Positions 1-6,565 of a stretch of 6,565 nt of DNA are shown piece after piece. This DNA comes from Clostridiales bacterium (GTDB lineage Bacteria; Bacillota; Clostridia; Oscillospirales; Acutalibacteraceae), in contig JAAYFA010000167.1 in the NCBI GenBank assembly GCA_012728445.1, forward strand, positions 1-6,565. The letters are read 5' to 3'. The notes under the pieces were generated by a model that was not told where the DNA came from, did no database searches, and was given only the letters and a program-made list of their open reading frames with translations. The translations under genes and the position numbers were made by a program. Every line of letters begins with the position of its first letter. Position 1 is the first letter of the stretch.

Positions 1-425
1 CACGCACACCGGTACAGTGGAGTGCCCAAAAAAATGCCGGCTTTACCACAGCGGAAAAACCATGGTTTTACATCAACCCCAACTACACCGAAGTGAATGT
101 GGAAGCAGCGGAAAAAGACGGAAATTCCCTGCTTCACTACTACCGTAAACTTTTAAAACTTCGTGCGGAAAACCCCATCATTATTTACGGCAATTACAAA
201 GAACATTACAAAAAAAGCAAAGAACTTTATGTTTACGAGCGGAACTACGAAGGTAAACGTCTTTTGGTTATCAACTCCTTTGTAGAAAAACCGGTCAGCT
301 TTAAAGTACCCGAAGGGTTTGATTTGAGCAAAGGTGAACCGGTGCTTTCAAACTATCCTGTTAAAAGCCCTGCCATGAATACTTTTATGACAAAACCGTA
401 TGAAACAAGAGTATACCTTTTCTAA
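1..425 (+). CDS. Alpha-glucosidase, GH13 (oligo-1,6-glucosidase type), C-terminal fragment
   Basis: This is the last 140 residues of a gene that begins before the window; the first complete codon is at base 3 and the stop is TAA at 423-425. The fragment opens with RTPVQWS, then NAGFTTAEKPW and INPNYTEVNVEAA, which match the conserved stretch (RTPMQW...NAGF...NPNY...NVE) of GH13_31 enzymes such as oligo-1,6-glucosidase, dextran glucosidase and trehalose-6-phosphate hydrolase. Next come the helix LLHYYRKLLKLRAENP, closing the barrel, and a C-terminal beta-sandwich domain ending in PYETRVYLF. Enzymes of this group are usually cytoplasmic, about 550 residues long, and release glucose from the non-reducing end of short alpha-glucans. 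The catalytic Asp/Glu/Asp residues lie in the missing part, so exact specificity cannot be read. An ATG at base 93 is internal, because homology continues upstream of it. The gene is convergent with the minus-strand cluster. Confidence 0.93.
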   Translation, partial: RTPVQWSAQKNAGFTTAEKPWFYINPNYTEVNVEAAEKDGNSLLHYYRKLLKLRAENPIIIYGNYKEHYKKSKELYVYERNYEGKRLLVINSFVEKPVSFKVPEGFDLSKGEPVLSNYPVKSPAMNTFMTKPYETRVYLF

Positions 426-440
426 TTTGGATTATAAAAT

Positions 441-478
441 ACCGCCGGACAGTTGCTGTACAACAACTGTCCGGCGGT
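441..478. terminator. Bidirectional intrinsic terminator between convergent genes
   Basis: The arms ACCGCCGGACAGTTG (441-455) and CAACTGTCCGGCGGT (464-478) form a perfect 15-bp stem with an 8-base loop. The hairpin starts 15 bases after the GH13 stop and lies 19 bases beyond the stop of the minus-strand phosphatase gene. On the minus strand the stem is followed by ATTTTATAAT, a fair though interrupted U tract. On the plus strand it is followed by CATCATTTATAT, which is poorer. It therefore probably ends the minus-strand operon best and serves the GH13 gene less efficiently. This is a call from sequence structure, with no expression data. Confidence 0.85.
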
Positions 479-497
479 CATCATTTATATCGTCATT

Positions 498-1079
498 TTA
501 TTCAGGTTTGTTGATAAAAATTTCTTCGATTTTGCCTTTCGTCGCTTTGAAGTTTCTTTCGCCAAGTGCAAAAATCGGACCATCGTGTTTAAGTGAATCC
601 GAATAAACACAATAGAAGCTGTAGTCCGGTATTTCTTCTTCTATCCGGTATACTTTTTCCGTGCTCTTGCAGTTTCGTCCGGCGATTTCGCCTGTTTGGG
701 GGTTCATTCTGGTGCCGATGAGTTTTTCAACGCCGAGTTTGTCGCAAATCGGCTGTAACAGGAACTCGGGGGAGGCGGAGCAGACAATGGTTGGTAGGGA
801 TGTGTCTCTGCTTATAAAAAACGGGTAGATATACTTATCATTTTCATCCCAAAAATCTTGAACCATCTTTTCGCTGTCAACCGCTTTTAAAAAACTAAAG
901 AGCCTTGACTTGAGTTTATCCGTGTCACCAAGCTTTAAAGAAAACCGGATCATGTTGATAATTTGACCGGGGAGAAAACGAAGAAGCTTCGGATGCTTTT
1001 TTAAACAAAACAGCCAAAATATCGTTTCCGAATCCGTTGGAAAGATCGTCTTATCAAAGTCATAAAGATTTGCTTTCAA
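498..1079 (-). CDS. HAD superfamily phosphatase (HAD-IB, phosphoserine phosphatase-like)
   Basis: A complete 193-residue soluble protein with haloacid dehalogenase phosphatase motifs. Motif I is DFDKT, with nucleophile Asp7 and acid/base Asp9. Motif II is VCSAS, with Ser101 the likely phosphate-binding residue. A lysine for motif III probably lies at Lys138 or Lys142, in NCKSTEK. Motif IV is YSDSLKHDGP, with Asp161 and Asp166 as Mg2+ ligands. The helical region between motifs I and II (residues about 20-85) is the C1 cap that selects substrate. Size and order fit the HAD-IB group, whose members remove phosphate from small metabolites; the substrate cannot be told from sequence. The start codon is TTG. 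It is the only usual start between an in-frame upstream TAA and motif I, and has only a weak purine stretch (AAAGAAAG, about 13 bases away) as ribosome binding site, so translation may be low. It lies 31 bases after the GH95 gene and is last in the operon. Confidence 0.88.
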   Translation of the reverse strand: MKANLYDFDKTIFPTDSETIFWLFCLKKHPKLLRFLPGQIINMIRFSLKLGDTDKLKSRLFSFLKAVDSEKMVQDFWDENDKYIYPFFISRDTSLPTIVCSASPEFLLQPICDKLGVEKLIGTRMNPQTGEIAGRNCKSTEKVYRIEEEIPDYSFYCVYSDSLKHDGPIFALGERNFKATKGKIEEIFINKPE

Positions 1080-1110
1080 GTTAACAGCGCTACTTTCTTT
1101 TTACAAAATT

Positions 1111-3441
1111 TTAGTTTAGCTCGATAGTCAGCTTCTTGCCGCTGAGTATATGCTCTGTTTTCACATCGTCATAGAACACATTGACAGCACCTACGCCCGT
1201 GAGCTCATACTTCGTCAGCTTGCCGTTCTTCCATGTAATGCGGACCTTTACGTTACCTTTGGCCGTAAGTCCTTCTATGCTGCCATCAGACCATTTATCG
1301 GGCAATGCCGGCAGCAAGTAAATGTTGTTATCAGTCGATTGCATGAGCATCTCGACCATGCCGCTCACGGCGCCGAAATTACCGTCGATTTGGAATGGCG
1401 GATGTGCATCAAACAGGTTTGCATAGGTTCCGCCGCCGGTGCTGTAATTAAAGCCGGTTGATTTGACAAATCTTAACTGCTTATCAAGGAGCCGCAGTGC
1501 GTGATTTCCGTCCCGCAGTCTTGCCCAAAAGTTGATTTTCCACCCCAAGCTCCAGCCTGTTCCGTTGTCGCCTCTGAGTTTCAGTGTCTTTTTGCAAGCC
1601 TGCGCAAGCTCGGGTGTTTTTTCTAAACTGATTAAGTTGGAGGGGTGAAGCGCGTACAAGTGTGAAACATGACGGTGGTGTGGTTCTATTTGAACCATTT
1701 CTTCATACCATTCCAACAATTGTCCTTTACTGCCGATTTTGAAAGGCAGCATTTTTTCAAGCGTGATTTTTAATAAGTCGCAAAAATCGTTGTCCAACTC
1801 TAAAATCTCTGCGGACTTTATGCAATTATAAAACAAATCTTTAATGATCGACATCGTCATTGTTGAGGTCTGCGAAACCGAGCAGGTTTTCCCTTTATAA
1901 AAAAAGCTGTTTTCCGGTGAGGTTGACGGTGCGGCAATCAGATACCCGTCCTTGTCTTCAACAAGAATAGCCATGTAAAATTCAGCTGCCATTTTCAAAA
2001 TAGGGTAGGCGGTTGTGCTTAAAAACGCTTTATCCAGCGTATATTCATAATGCTCATATAAATGTCGGCTCAGCCAGCCGGAAGCCATCGGCCAAAATGC
2101 ATAAACAGCGCTGCCTTGTACGGGGAGCGTGTGCCGCCAAAGGTCAATGTTGTGGTGGCAGACAAAGCCCGGCGCGTTATAGTAATCTTTTGCTGTCTTT
2201 TGGCCGGAAACCGAGATGTCTTTCACCATCTCAACCAGCGGTAGATTTAATTCCGGCATGCCACACATCAGCATTGGCCAGTAATTCATTTCGGTGTTGA
2301 TATTGACAGTGTAGTTTGAATGCCATGGGGGATTAAGCTGATTGTTCCAAATCCCCTGTAAAGTTGACGGCTGCGAACCCTCGCGGGAAGACGCGATGGC
2401 TAGATAACGCCCGAAGTTGAATAGTAAGGTATAGAGTCCCAAATCATTTTTGTCTTTTGTAAAATCTTTCAGTCTTTGTTCGGTAGCAATGTCTTCTTTT
2501 CCGTTGCTGCCAATATTTAGTTTTACTCTGTCGTAATAGCTTTTATAGTCTGCGATGTGTGAGGCCTTTAATGTTTCATAATCCTCAAGTTTTAAAATCC
2601 GGTTAATACAAGTGTTTTTATATTCCTTGCCTTCCAGATAGGGCAGTTTATCCCAGCCGTTGAAACTCGTCTCACATGTGAAGTATATGACAGCTTCTTT
2701 AGCGCCGCTTACCTTTATGGAGTCGGAAAGATACTGAACGTTGCCATCCGAATAGACACGCACGGCTCCACGGAAATGAATCCCGCGTTTTTCGTCTTCT
2801 TCATAATAGCCGATGTCGTGCTTGTCACCGCGACGGATAAATTTCGAAGGGCATTCTCCGTCTATTAAGAGCATATCGTTTTGCGGGTACACCGACGTCT
2901 TGATTTCACTTTTAACGGACAACGTAAACTTTAATTCTTCCGTGGCAAAGTCTTTTCCTTTGCCACTGCTTTCCGCTGTCAGTTTCATCGCAATAGCCTT
3001 ACCCGGGAAAGATGCGAAAAGTTCGCGTTTATATTTTGTTTCGTTGATTGTGTACTCAACCTTCGTTATGGCATCGGTCAAATCCAGGCAACGCCTGTAA
3101 TCCGCCACCTTACGTTTTGGACCGAAATGAACAACGAGGTCACACAAAGGCATATAGGCTTGTGTCCAAGCGCCCAAGCACTCTGCCTCTATTCGTGTTT
3201 GCGCTTCGTTTAGTTTACCCGCCAGTGCCAGATTTCTGGCTTCGACAAAACTCTTATAACTGTTTTTCTTCGACTTGTCCTGAGGGAAACCGCTCCAAAG
3301 TTCGTCATGGTTCAGTGACAAAATCTCTTTGTCTGTCTTGCCATAAACCATGGCGCCCAAGGTGCCATTGCCCACGGGCAAAGCCTGTGTCCAAGCGTTT
3401 GCAGGCTTATCGTACCACAACATCCTACTGTCTTTATTCAT
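1111..3441 (-). CDS. GH95 alpha-L-fucosidase (or alpha-L-galactosidase), cytoplasmic
   Basis: A complete 776-residue glycoside hydrolase of family 95, whose members release terminal L-fucose (typically alpha-1,2, as in 2'-fucosyllactose or H-antigen glycans) by inversion; some act on alpha-L-galactose. The N-terminal beta-rich domain (residues about 7-280) carries the hallmark ALPVGNGTLGAMVYG and LNHDELWSG. An (alpha/alpha)6 barrel follows (about 290-700), then a short C-terminal beta domain. By comparison with Bifidobacterium bifidum AfcA, the likely catalytic residues are Asn380 and Asn382 in TVNINTEMNYW, Glu510 (general acid) in PSTSPENSF, and Asp686 in HPPFQIDGNFG. The AfcA correspondence is from memory. 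HHRHVSHLYALHP (588-600) is also typical. There is no signal peptide, lipobox or membrane segment, so it should act inside the cell on imported oligosaccharides. The start is set by GGAGG 7 bases upstream; Met7 is less likely. It follows the E1 gene by 28 bases. Family is certain, substrate is not. Confidence 0.95.
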   Translation of the reverse strand: MNKDSRMLWYDKPANAWTQALPVGNGTLGAMVYGKTDKEILSLNHDELWSGFPQDKSKKNSYKSFVEARNLALAGKLNEAQTRIEAECLGAWTQAYMPLCDLVVHFGPKRKVADYRRCLDLTDAITKVEYTINETKYKRELFASFPGKAIAMKLTAESSGKGKDFATEELKFTLSVKSEIKTSVYPQNDMLLIDGECPSKFIRRGDKHDIGYYEEDEKRGIHFRGAVRVYSDGNVQYLSDSIKVSGAKEAVIYFTCETSFNGWDKLPYLEGKEYKNTCINRILKLEDYETLKASHIADYKSYYDRVKLNIGSNGKEDIATEQRLKDFTKDKNDLGLYTLLFNFGRYLAIASSREGSQPSTLQGIWNNQLNPPWHSNYTVNINTEMNYWPMLMCGMPELNLPLVEMVKDISVSGQKTAKDYYNAPGFVCHHNIDLWRHTLPVQGSAVYAFWPMASGWLSRHLYEHYEYTLDKAFLSTTAYPILKMAAEFYMAILVEDKDGYLIAAPSTSPENSFFYKGKTCSVSQTSTMTMSIIKDLFYNCIKSAEILELDNDFCDLLKITLEKMLPFKIGSKGQLLEWYEEMVQIEPHHRHVSHLYALHPSNLISLEKTPELAQACKKTLKLRGDNGTGWSLGWKINFWARLRDGNHALRLLDKQLRFVKSTGFNYSTGGGTYANLFDAHPPFQIDGNFGAVSGMVEMLMQSTDNNIYLLPALPDKWSDGSIEGLTAKGNVKVRITWKNGKLTKYELTGVGAVNVFYDDVKTEHILSGKKLTIELN

Positions 3442-3444
3442 TCC

Positions 3445-3473
3445 ATAACCTCCGCATCCACTTTAAAGGTTAT
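3445..3473 (-). promoter_or_regulatory. Possible hairpin masking the GH95 ribosome binding site
   Basis: In the minus-strand RNA, AUAACCU (3473-3467) can pair perfectly with AGGUUAU (3451-3445) across a 15-base loop. The first arm contains the E1 stop codon UAA. The second overlaps the end of the GH95 GGAGG. Folding would partly hide the ribosome binding site, and a ribosome finishing E1 would open the stem, so translational coupling is possible. The stem is only 7 bp with two G-C pairs (plus possible flanking G-U pairs), so it is weak and may be chance. Confidence 0.3.
3449..3453 (-). promoter_or_regulatory. Ribosome binding site of the GH95 gene
   Basis: GGAGG on the minus strand, 7 bases before the ATG at 3441. 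This ideal spacing decides the start at 3441 over the second ATG at 3423 (Met7), which has no comparable site. Confidence 0.85.
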
Positions 3474-5938
3474 ACACCCATCTTTGCACGTCTCATTTGT
3501 TCAACGGGGGTGTAGTTGATGGAGGGGATATGCCCTTTCAGCGGCAAAATCTTTTCATTGATTGCATCCAAAATCCATGCGGGCTGCGGGAAGAAGAATT
3601 CGTCAAACTCAAACGGCGGTGTAATCCAGTTTTGCGCACCGACCACAACAGGCGGAGCGTCCAGATAATCAAAGCAAAGCTCTGAAATATTGCGAGCGAT
3701 ATCATTGAGGAAAGAGCCTCTCGCGCATGCGTCGGAAGCTAAGACGACTTTGCCGGTCTTTTTGACGGACTCAACGATTTTGGCATAGTCCAGCGGAACA
3801 AGGCTGTGAAGGTTAATGATTTCTGCGGAAAGACCATGTTTTTCTTCCAAAATCTTTGCGGCTTCGACTGCTTTGTAAAGCGTTGCGCCAATGGTCAGGA
3901 TGGTGATGTCACTGCCTTGCTTGACGACATTTGTATCACCGATAGTGATCTCGTAGGGTTCAGCCGGGACACCATCTTCGCGGAACTGTTCGCCCATGTC
4001 ATAAATACGCTGACTCTCAAAGAAGACGACCGGGTCAGTGCCGTTAAGGGCAGTCGTCATCAAGCCCTTCGCTTCGTATGGGGTAGCGGGGAAACAGACC
4101 TTTAAGCCCGGTATATGGGCACACAGCGCAACCCAGTCTTGTGAGTGTTGCGCACCGTATTTGGACCCGACCGAAATGCGAAGCACAACCGGCATCTTAA
4201 GAATCCCGGCGCTCATGGCTTGCCATTTTGAAAGCTGGTTGAAAATTTCATCGCCGGCTCTGCCAATAAAGTCGGCATACATTAACTCAACGATTGCTCG
4301 GCCTCCGCAAAGGCCGTAACCCACTGCGGAACCAACAATCGCCGCTTCGGAAATTGGCGAGTTGAATAATCTGGAATAGGGGATTGCATCCGAAAAACCT
4401 CTATAGATTGCAAACGCACCGCCCCAGTCTCGTACATCTTCACCGTAGGATATAAGCGTGGGGTCCTCATAATATTTATCAAGTATAACTTCCGATATAG
4501 CATCGCGGATATTAAACAGCTTCAGTTTTGGCGTCGGTTTTCCGTCAACATACGGGGTGCGAACTTTTTCTTTTATCTTGTTATAACTCACACATTCCGT
4601 CTTTGGCACCAGCACCTCAGGCGCTCTGTCATCAAATTTAGCAACTTTTTCGTTGGAATACATCAGTCGTTCAACGGTGTAAAAATCCTTCTTGAAATCT
4701 AAGTAAGGCGAAATTTCCGGGTCGGAAGCCCATTTGCATATGGTAGTCATGCGCTCTCGGGTTTCATTCCAAATCTCATCAAATCTGTCGTCCTGTGCAA
4801 TGTTTGCATGAACTAGCGCTTCACGATAAGTGGTACAAGGGTCGATTTCGCTCCAAGCTTCCAGCTCTTCTTTGGAACGGTAAGCATTTTGGTCGGACGT
4901 GGAATGACCACTGAAGCGGTAGGTGACAACATCCAGCAGAACCGGACCTTCGCCCTTTTCCAACAATGCCTTTTTGCGACGGATGGCGTCAATAACAGCG
5001 AGCGGGTTAAAGCCATCCACACGCTCGGTGTGCAGCTGTGTGGGGCTGATGCCGGCGCCGATGCGTGCAAGCATGTCATAAGCCATCGTTTCGCCTCTGG
5101 TTTGGCCACCCATACCGTAGCTGTTGTCAAACACGTTGAACAGTATCGGCATGCCGCCGTTTTTGTCGGATTCCCATAGCGTTTTAAATTGATCCATTGC
5201 CGCAAAATTGAAGGATTCCCAAACAGGGCCACAACCCAAAGCGCCATCACCGATATTACAGATAACGATACCGTCTTTTTTGTTACATTTTTTATAAAGC
5301 GCCGCACCGGTTGCGATTGCCGCAGAACCGCCGACGATTGCATTATTTGGGTAGACACCGAACGGTAAGAAGAATGCGTGCATGGAGCCGCCGAGCCCTT
5401 TGTGAAAACCGTTGTCTCGAGCAAAAATTTCGGATAGCGTGCCGTATAAGATAAATTCTATAGCAAGCTCTTTAACAGAGGTTGATTTACTCATTTTTTC
5501 GACGGCTCTGAGTGTTTTGCCGCCAAGGAAATCTTCCATTACTTTCATCAGTTCACTGTCGCTAAGCTTTTCAATGCAAGACAGGGACTTAGCCAGTATT
5601 TCACCATGGCTTCTGTGGCTGCCAAAAATAAAGTCGTTGCGGTCGAGCAGATATGCTTGGCCTACAGCAGAGGCTTCCTGGCCGATTGAAAGATGCGCAG
5701 GACCGGGATAGGTTGTATCAATTCCATTATAAGTGCCTTGCGTCTTTATGGCATTTAGCATGGACTCAAATTCTCTAAGCACAGACATGTCACGGTAAAC
5801 TCTCACTAAATCATCGTTTGAAAAATTCTTTTTTTCCTGAATAAGAGTTTTTTTGTATGCGTTAACGGGAATGTCTTGAAAAGTTATTTTCCCCGGTGCA
5901 CGCATTTTTTTGGGGTCAACAAAAAGAGATTTTGGCAT
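3470..5938 (-). CDS. 2-oxoacid dehydrogenase E1, fused alpha and beta subunits (ThDP-dependent)
   Basis: A complete 822-residue fusion of the two E1 subunits, which decarboxylate a 2-oxoacid (or cleave acetoin) on thiamine diphosphate and acylate the lipoyl group of E2. The alpha half (about 40-405) has PGPAHLSIGQEA (His82), HRSHG (Arg109, His111), GLGGSMH, the ThDP/Mg2+ motif IGDGALG (Asp231) with its partner DNSYGMG (Asn272, Tyr274), and RFSGHSTSD (His345). A linker of about 60 residues follows. The beta half (about 471-822) has YGEDV, SPISEAAIVG (Glu531, which activates the cofactor), GAQHSQDW (His598), and a transketolase-like C-terminal domain with INLHSLVPLD. All key catalytic residues are present. 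Separate subunits total roughly 650-700 residues, so this is long: the extra lies in an N-terminal extension, the linker and two alpha-domain insertions. The start is fixed by AGGAGG 8 bases upstream. It follows lpd by 45 bases. Whether the substrate is pyruvate, acetoin or a branched-chain oxoacid cannot be decided here. Confidence 0.94.
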   Translation of the reverse strand: MPKSLFVDPKKMRAPGKITFQDIPVNAYKKTLIQEKKNFSNDDLVRVYRDMSVLREFESMLNAIKTQGTYNGIDTTYPGPAHLSIGQEASAVGQAYLLDRNDFIFGSHRSHGEILAKSLSCIEKLSDSELMKVMEDFLGGKTLRAVEKMSKSTSVKELAIEFILYGTLSEIFARDNGFHKGLGGSMHAFFLPFGVYPNNAIVGGSAAIATGAALYKKCNKKDGIVICNIGDGALGCGPVWESFNFAAMDQFKTLWESDKNGGMPILFNVFDNSYGMGGQTRGETMAYDMLARIGAGISPTQLHTERVDGFNPLAVIDAIRRKKALLEKGEGPVLLDVVTYRFSGHSTSDQNAYRSKEELEAWSEIDPCTTYREALVHANIAQDDRFDEIWNETRERMTTICKWASDPEISPYLDFKKDFYTVERLMYSNEKVAKFDDRAPEVLVPKTECVSYNKIKEKVRTPYVDGKPTPKLKLFNIRDAISEVILDKYYEDPTLISYGEDVRDWGGAFAIYRGFSDAIPYSRLFNSPISEAAIVGSAVGYGLCGGRAIVELMYADFIGRAGDEIFNQLSKWQAMSAGILKMPVVLRISVGSKYGAQHSQDWVALCAHIPGLKVCFPATPYEAKGLMTTALNGTDPVVFFESQRIYDMGEQFREDGVPAEPYEITIGDTNVVKQGSDITILTIGATLYKAVEAAKILEEKHGLSAEIINLHSLVPLDYAKIVESVKKTGKVVLASDACARGSFLNDIARNISELCFDYLDAPPVVVGAQNWITPPFEFDEFFFPQPAWILDAINEKILPLKGHIPSINYTPVEQMRRAKMGV

Positions 5939-5946
5939 GTTTCATT

Positions 5947-5952
5947 CCTCCT
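5947..5952 (-). promoter_or_regulatory. Ribosome binding site of the fused E1 gene
   Basis: AGGAGG on the minus strand, 8 bases before the ATG at 5938. Another ATG at 5945 is out of frame and only one base from the site, too close for initiation, so the start at 5938 is well supported. Confidence 0.9.
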
Positions 5953-5983
5953 GTAATTATCATGGATTGGTTGTATGGTTGTT

Positions 5984-6565
5984 CTATAATTCAAAAAGGG
6001 CTTCTCTGATCACTTCGCTCACGGTGGGGTGAGGGAATACCAGCTCTTTTATATCATCAATGCGCATCTCGGTTTCTATCATCAAAGCTGCTCCATAGAT
6101 TATTTCGGAGGTGTAGCTGCCGATTAAATGAACACCAACCAAACGGTTATATTTTTTGTCTACAATCAGTTTTGCAATGCCGTTGCCGCCTTCTACCTCA
6201 GCCATATACCGCCCACTCATACGCATAGAAACACGGGCAGTCTGCACATCCATGCCTTTCGTTTTTGCACTTTCTTCCGTTTCGCCGACACAGGCAACTT
6301 CGGGGCTTGTGTAAATAACAGACGCAATAGCGTTGTAACGCATGATGTCGCGTTTGCCAAGCATATGGTTAACAGCAACCTCGCTTTCGCGGTAGGCGGT
6401 GTGGGCAAGCATCCACTTGCCGTTGACATCGCCTGCGGCATAAACGCCTGCAATATTTGTTCGCAAGTTGTCATCCGTTACGATAGCACCGCGCTCGGTA
6501 TAAACGCCGATGCTTTCAAGACCTATACCATCTACGAAGGGTTTTCGTCCGATAGAGACCAGAAC
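5984..6565 (-). CDS. lpdA: Dihydrolipoyl dehydrogenase (E3), C-terminal fragment
   Basis: The last 193 residues of a gene that continues past the window edge; the family is usually about 460 residues, so the FAD-binding N-terminus and redox-active disulfide are missing. E3 reoxidises the dihydrolipoyl group of E2 and passes electrons through FAD to NAD+. The fragment begins VLVSIGRKPFVDGIGLE, typical of the end of the NAD-binding domain, then has the second FAD-contact motif NIAGVYAAGDVNG (Asp46 of the fragment). The dimerisation domain follows, with VIYTSPEVACVGETEE and FPHPTVSE, whose His179 and Glu184 form the catalytic base pair. VFPHPT replaces the more usual IHAHPT. Reading frame and homology run without a break to the last base, so a TTG at 6466 is internal. 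The stop is TAG at 5986-5984. It sits 45 bases upstream of E1, which indicates a shared complex; the E2 gene is not seen. Related flavin disulfide reductases are less likely given the E1 neighbour. Confidence 0.93.
   Translation of the reverse strand, partial: VLVSIGRKPFVDGIGLESIGVYTERGAIVTDDNLRTNIAGVYAAGDVNGKWMLAHTAYRESEVAVNHMLGKRDIMRYNAIASVIYTSPEVACVGETEESAKTKGMDVQTARVSMRMSGRYMAEVEGGNGIAKLIVDKKYNRLVGVHLIGSYTSEIIYGAALMIETEMRIDDIKELVFPHPTVSEVIREALFEL

Noticed and set aside
93..425. A 110-residue gene starting at the ATG at 93
   Set aside because: The RTPVQW...NAGF block of GH13 precedes it in frame from base 3, so this is the end of a larger gene.
3048..3515. 155-residue open frame on the plus strand opposite GH95 and the E1 end
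   Set aside because: It is antisense to the conserved GH95 N-terminus, crosses a gene junction, and its protein is rich in Cys, Pro and Arg, as expected of a shadow frame.
4813..5424. 203-residue open frame on the minus strand inside E1
   Set aside because: It lies in another frame of the same strand as the E1 alpha half, whose conserved ThDP motifs cover the region. The translation is low in complexity and resembles no family.
5917..5945. Nine-codon leader peptide starting at ATG 5945
   Set aside because: Its ATG is one base from the AGGAGG, too close for initiation, while the E1 ATG at 5938 has ideal spacing.
5968..5983. Near-tandem 8-base repeat TGGTTGTA/TGGTTGTT in the lpd-E1 gap
   Set aside because: There are only two short copies, with no symmetry or known operator form, so chance is sufficient.
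5984..6466. A short 160-residue gene starting at the TTG at 6466
   Set aside because: Lpd homology (VLVSIGRKPF...GIGLESIGV) continues upstream in frame to the window edge, so the TTG is an internal Leu codon.

Overview
The window looks like a piece of chromosome from an anaerobic, probably gut-associated Firmicute (Clostridia-like). This is inferred from strong AGGAGG/GGAGG ribosome binding sites, moderate G+C, tight gene packing, and the protein types: a GH13_31-type alpha-glucosidase, a signal-less GH95 fucosidase, and a fused-subunit 2-oxoacid dehydrogenase E1 beside dihydrolipoyl dehydrogenase. The genus cannot be fixed from the sequence. No RNA gene, mobile element, CRISPR array or phage-like feature was seen. 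Every intergenic stretch is under 75 bases.

Layout. Bases 1-425 (+) are the C-terminal end of an alpha-glucosidase of the oligo-1,6-glucosidase type. A 15-bp perfect hairpin at 441-478 separates it from a convergent four-gene minus-strand cluster. Read in the direction of transcription, that cluster is: the C-terminal 193 residues of dihydrolipoyl dehydrogenase (6565-5984, cut by the window edge), an 822-residue E1 alpha-beta fusion (5938-3470), a 776-residue GH95 glycosidase (3441-1111) and a 193-residue HAD-type phosphatase (1079-498). The gaps are 45, 28 and 31 bases with no terminator between genes, so the four are probably one transcription unit ending at the 441-478 hairpin. Its promoter must lie upstream, beyond base 6565.

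How the genes fit. E1 and Lpd are two of the three parts of a 2-oxoacid (pyruvate, acetoin or branched-chain) dehydrogenase complex. The E2 acyltransferase is not in the window and does not lie between them, so it should be upstream of lpd or elsewhere. The GH95 enzyme appears cytoplasmic and would act on small imported fucosylated (or L-galactosylated) glycans. The HAD phosphatase has no evident substrate. A link between sugar release and the dehydrogenase complex is suggested only by gene order.

Nothing here is clearly a new system. The points most worth a second look are the enlarged E1 fusion with two apparent insertions in its alpha half, its co-transcription with a fucosidase, and a small hairpin that pairs the E1 stop region with the GH95 ribosome binding site.
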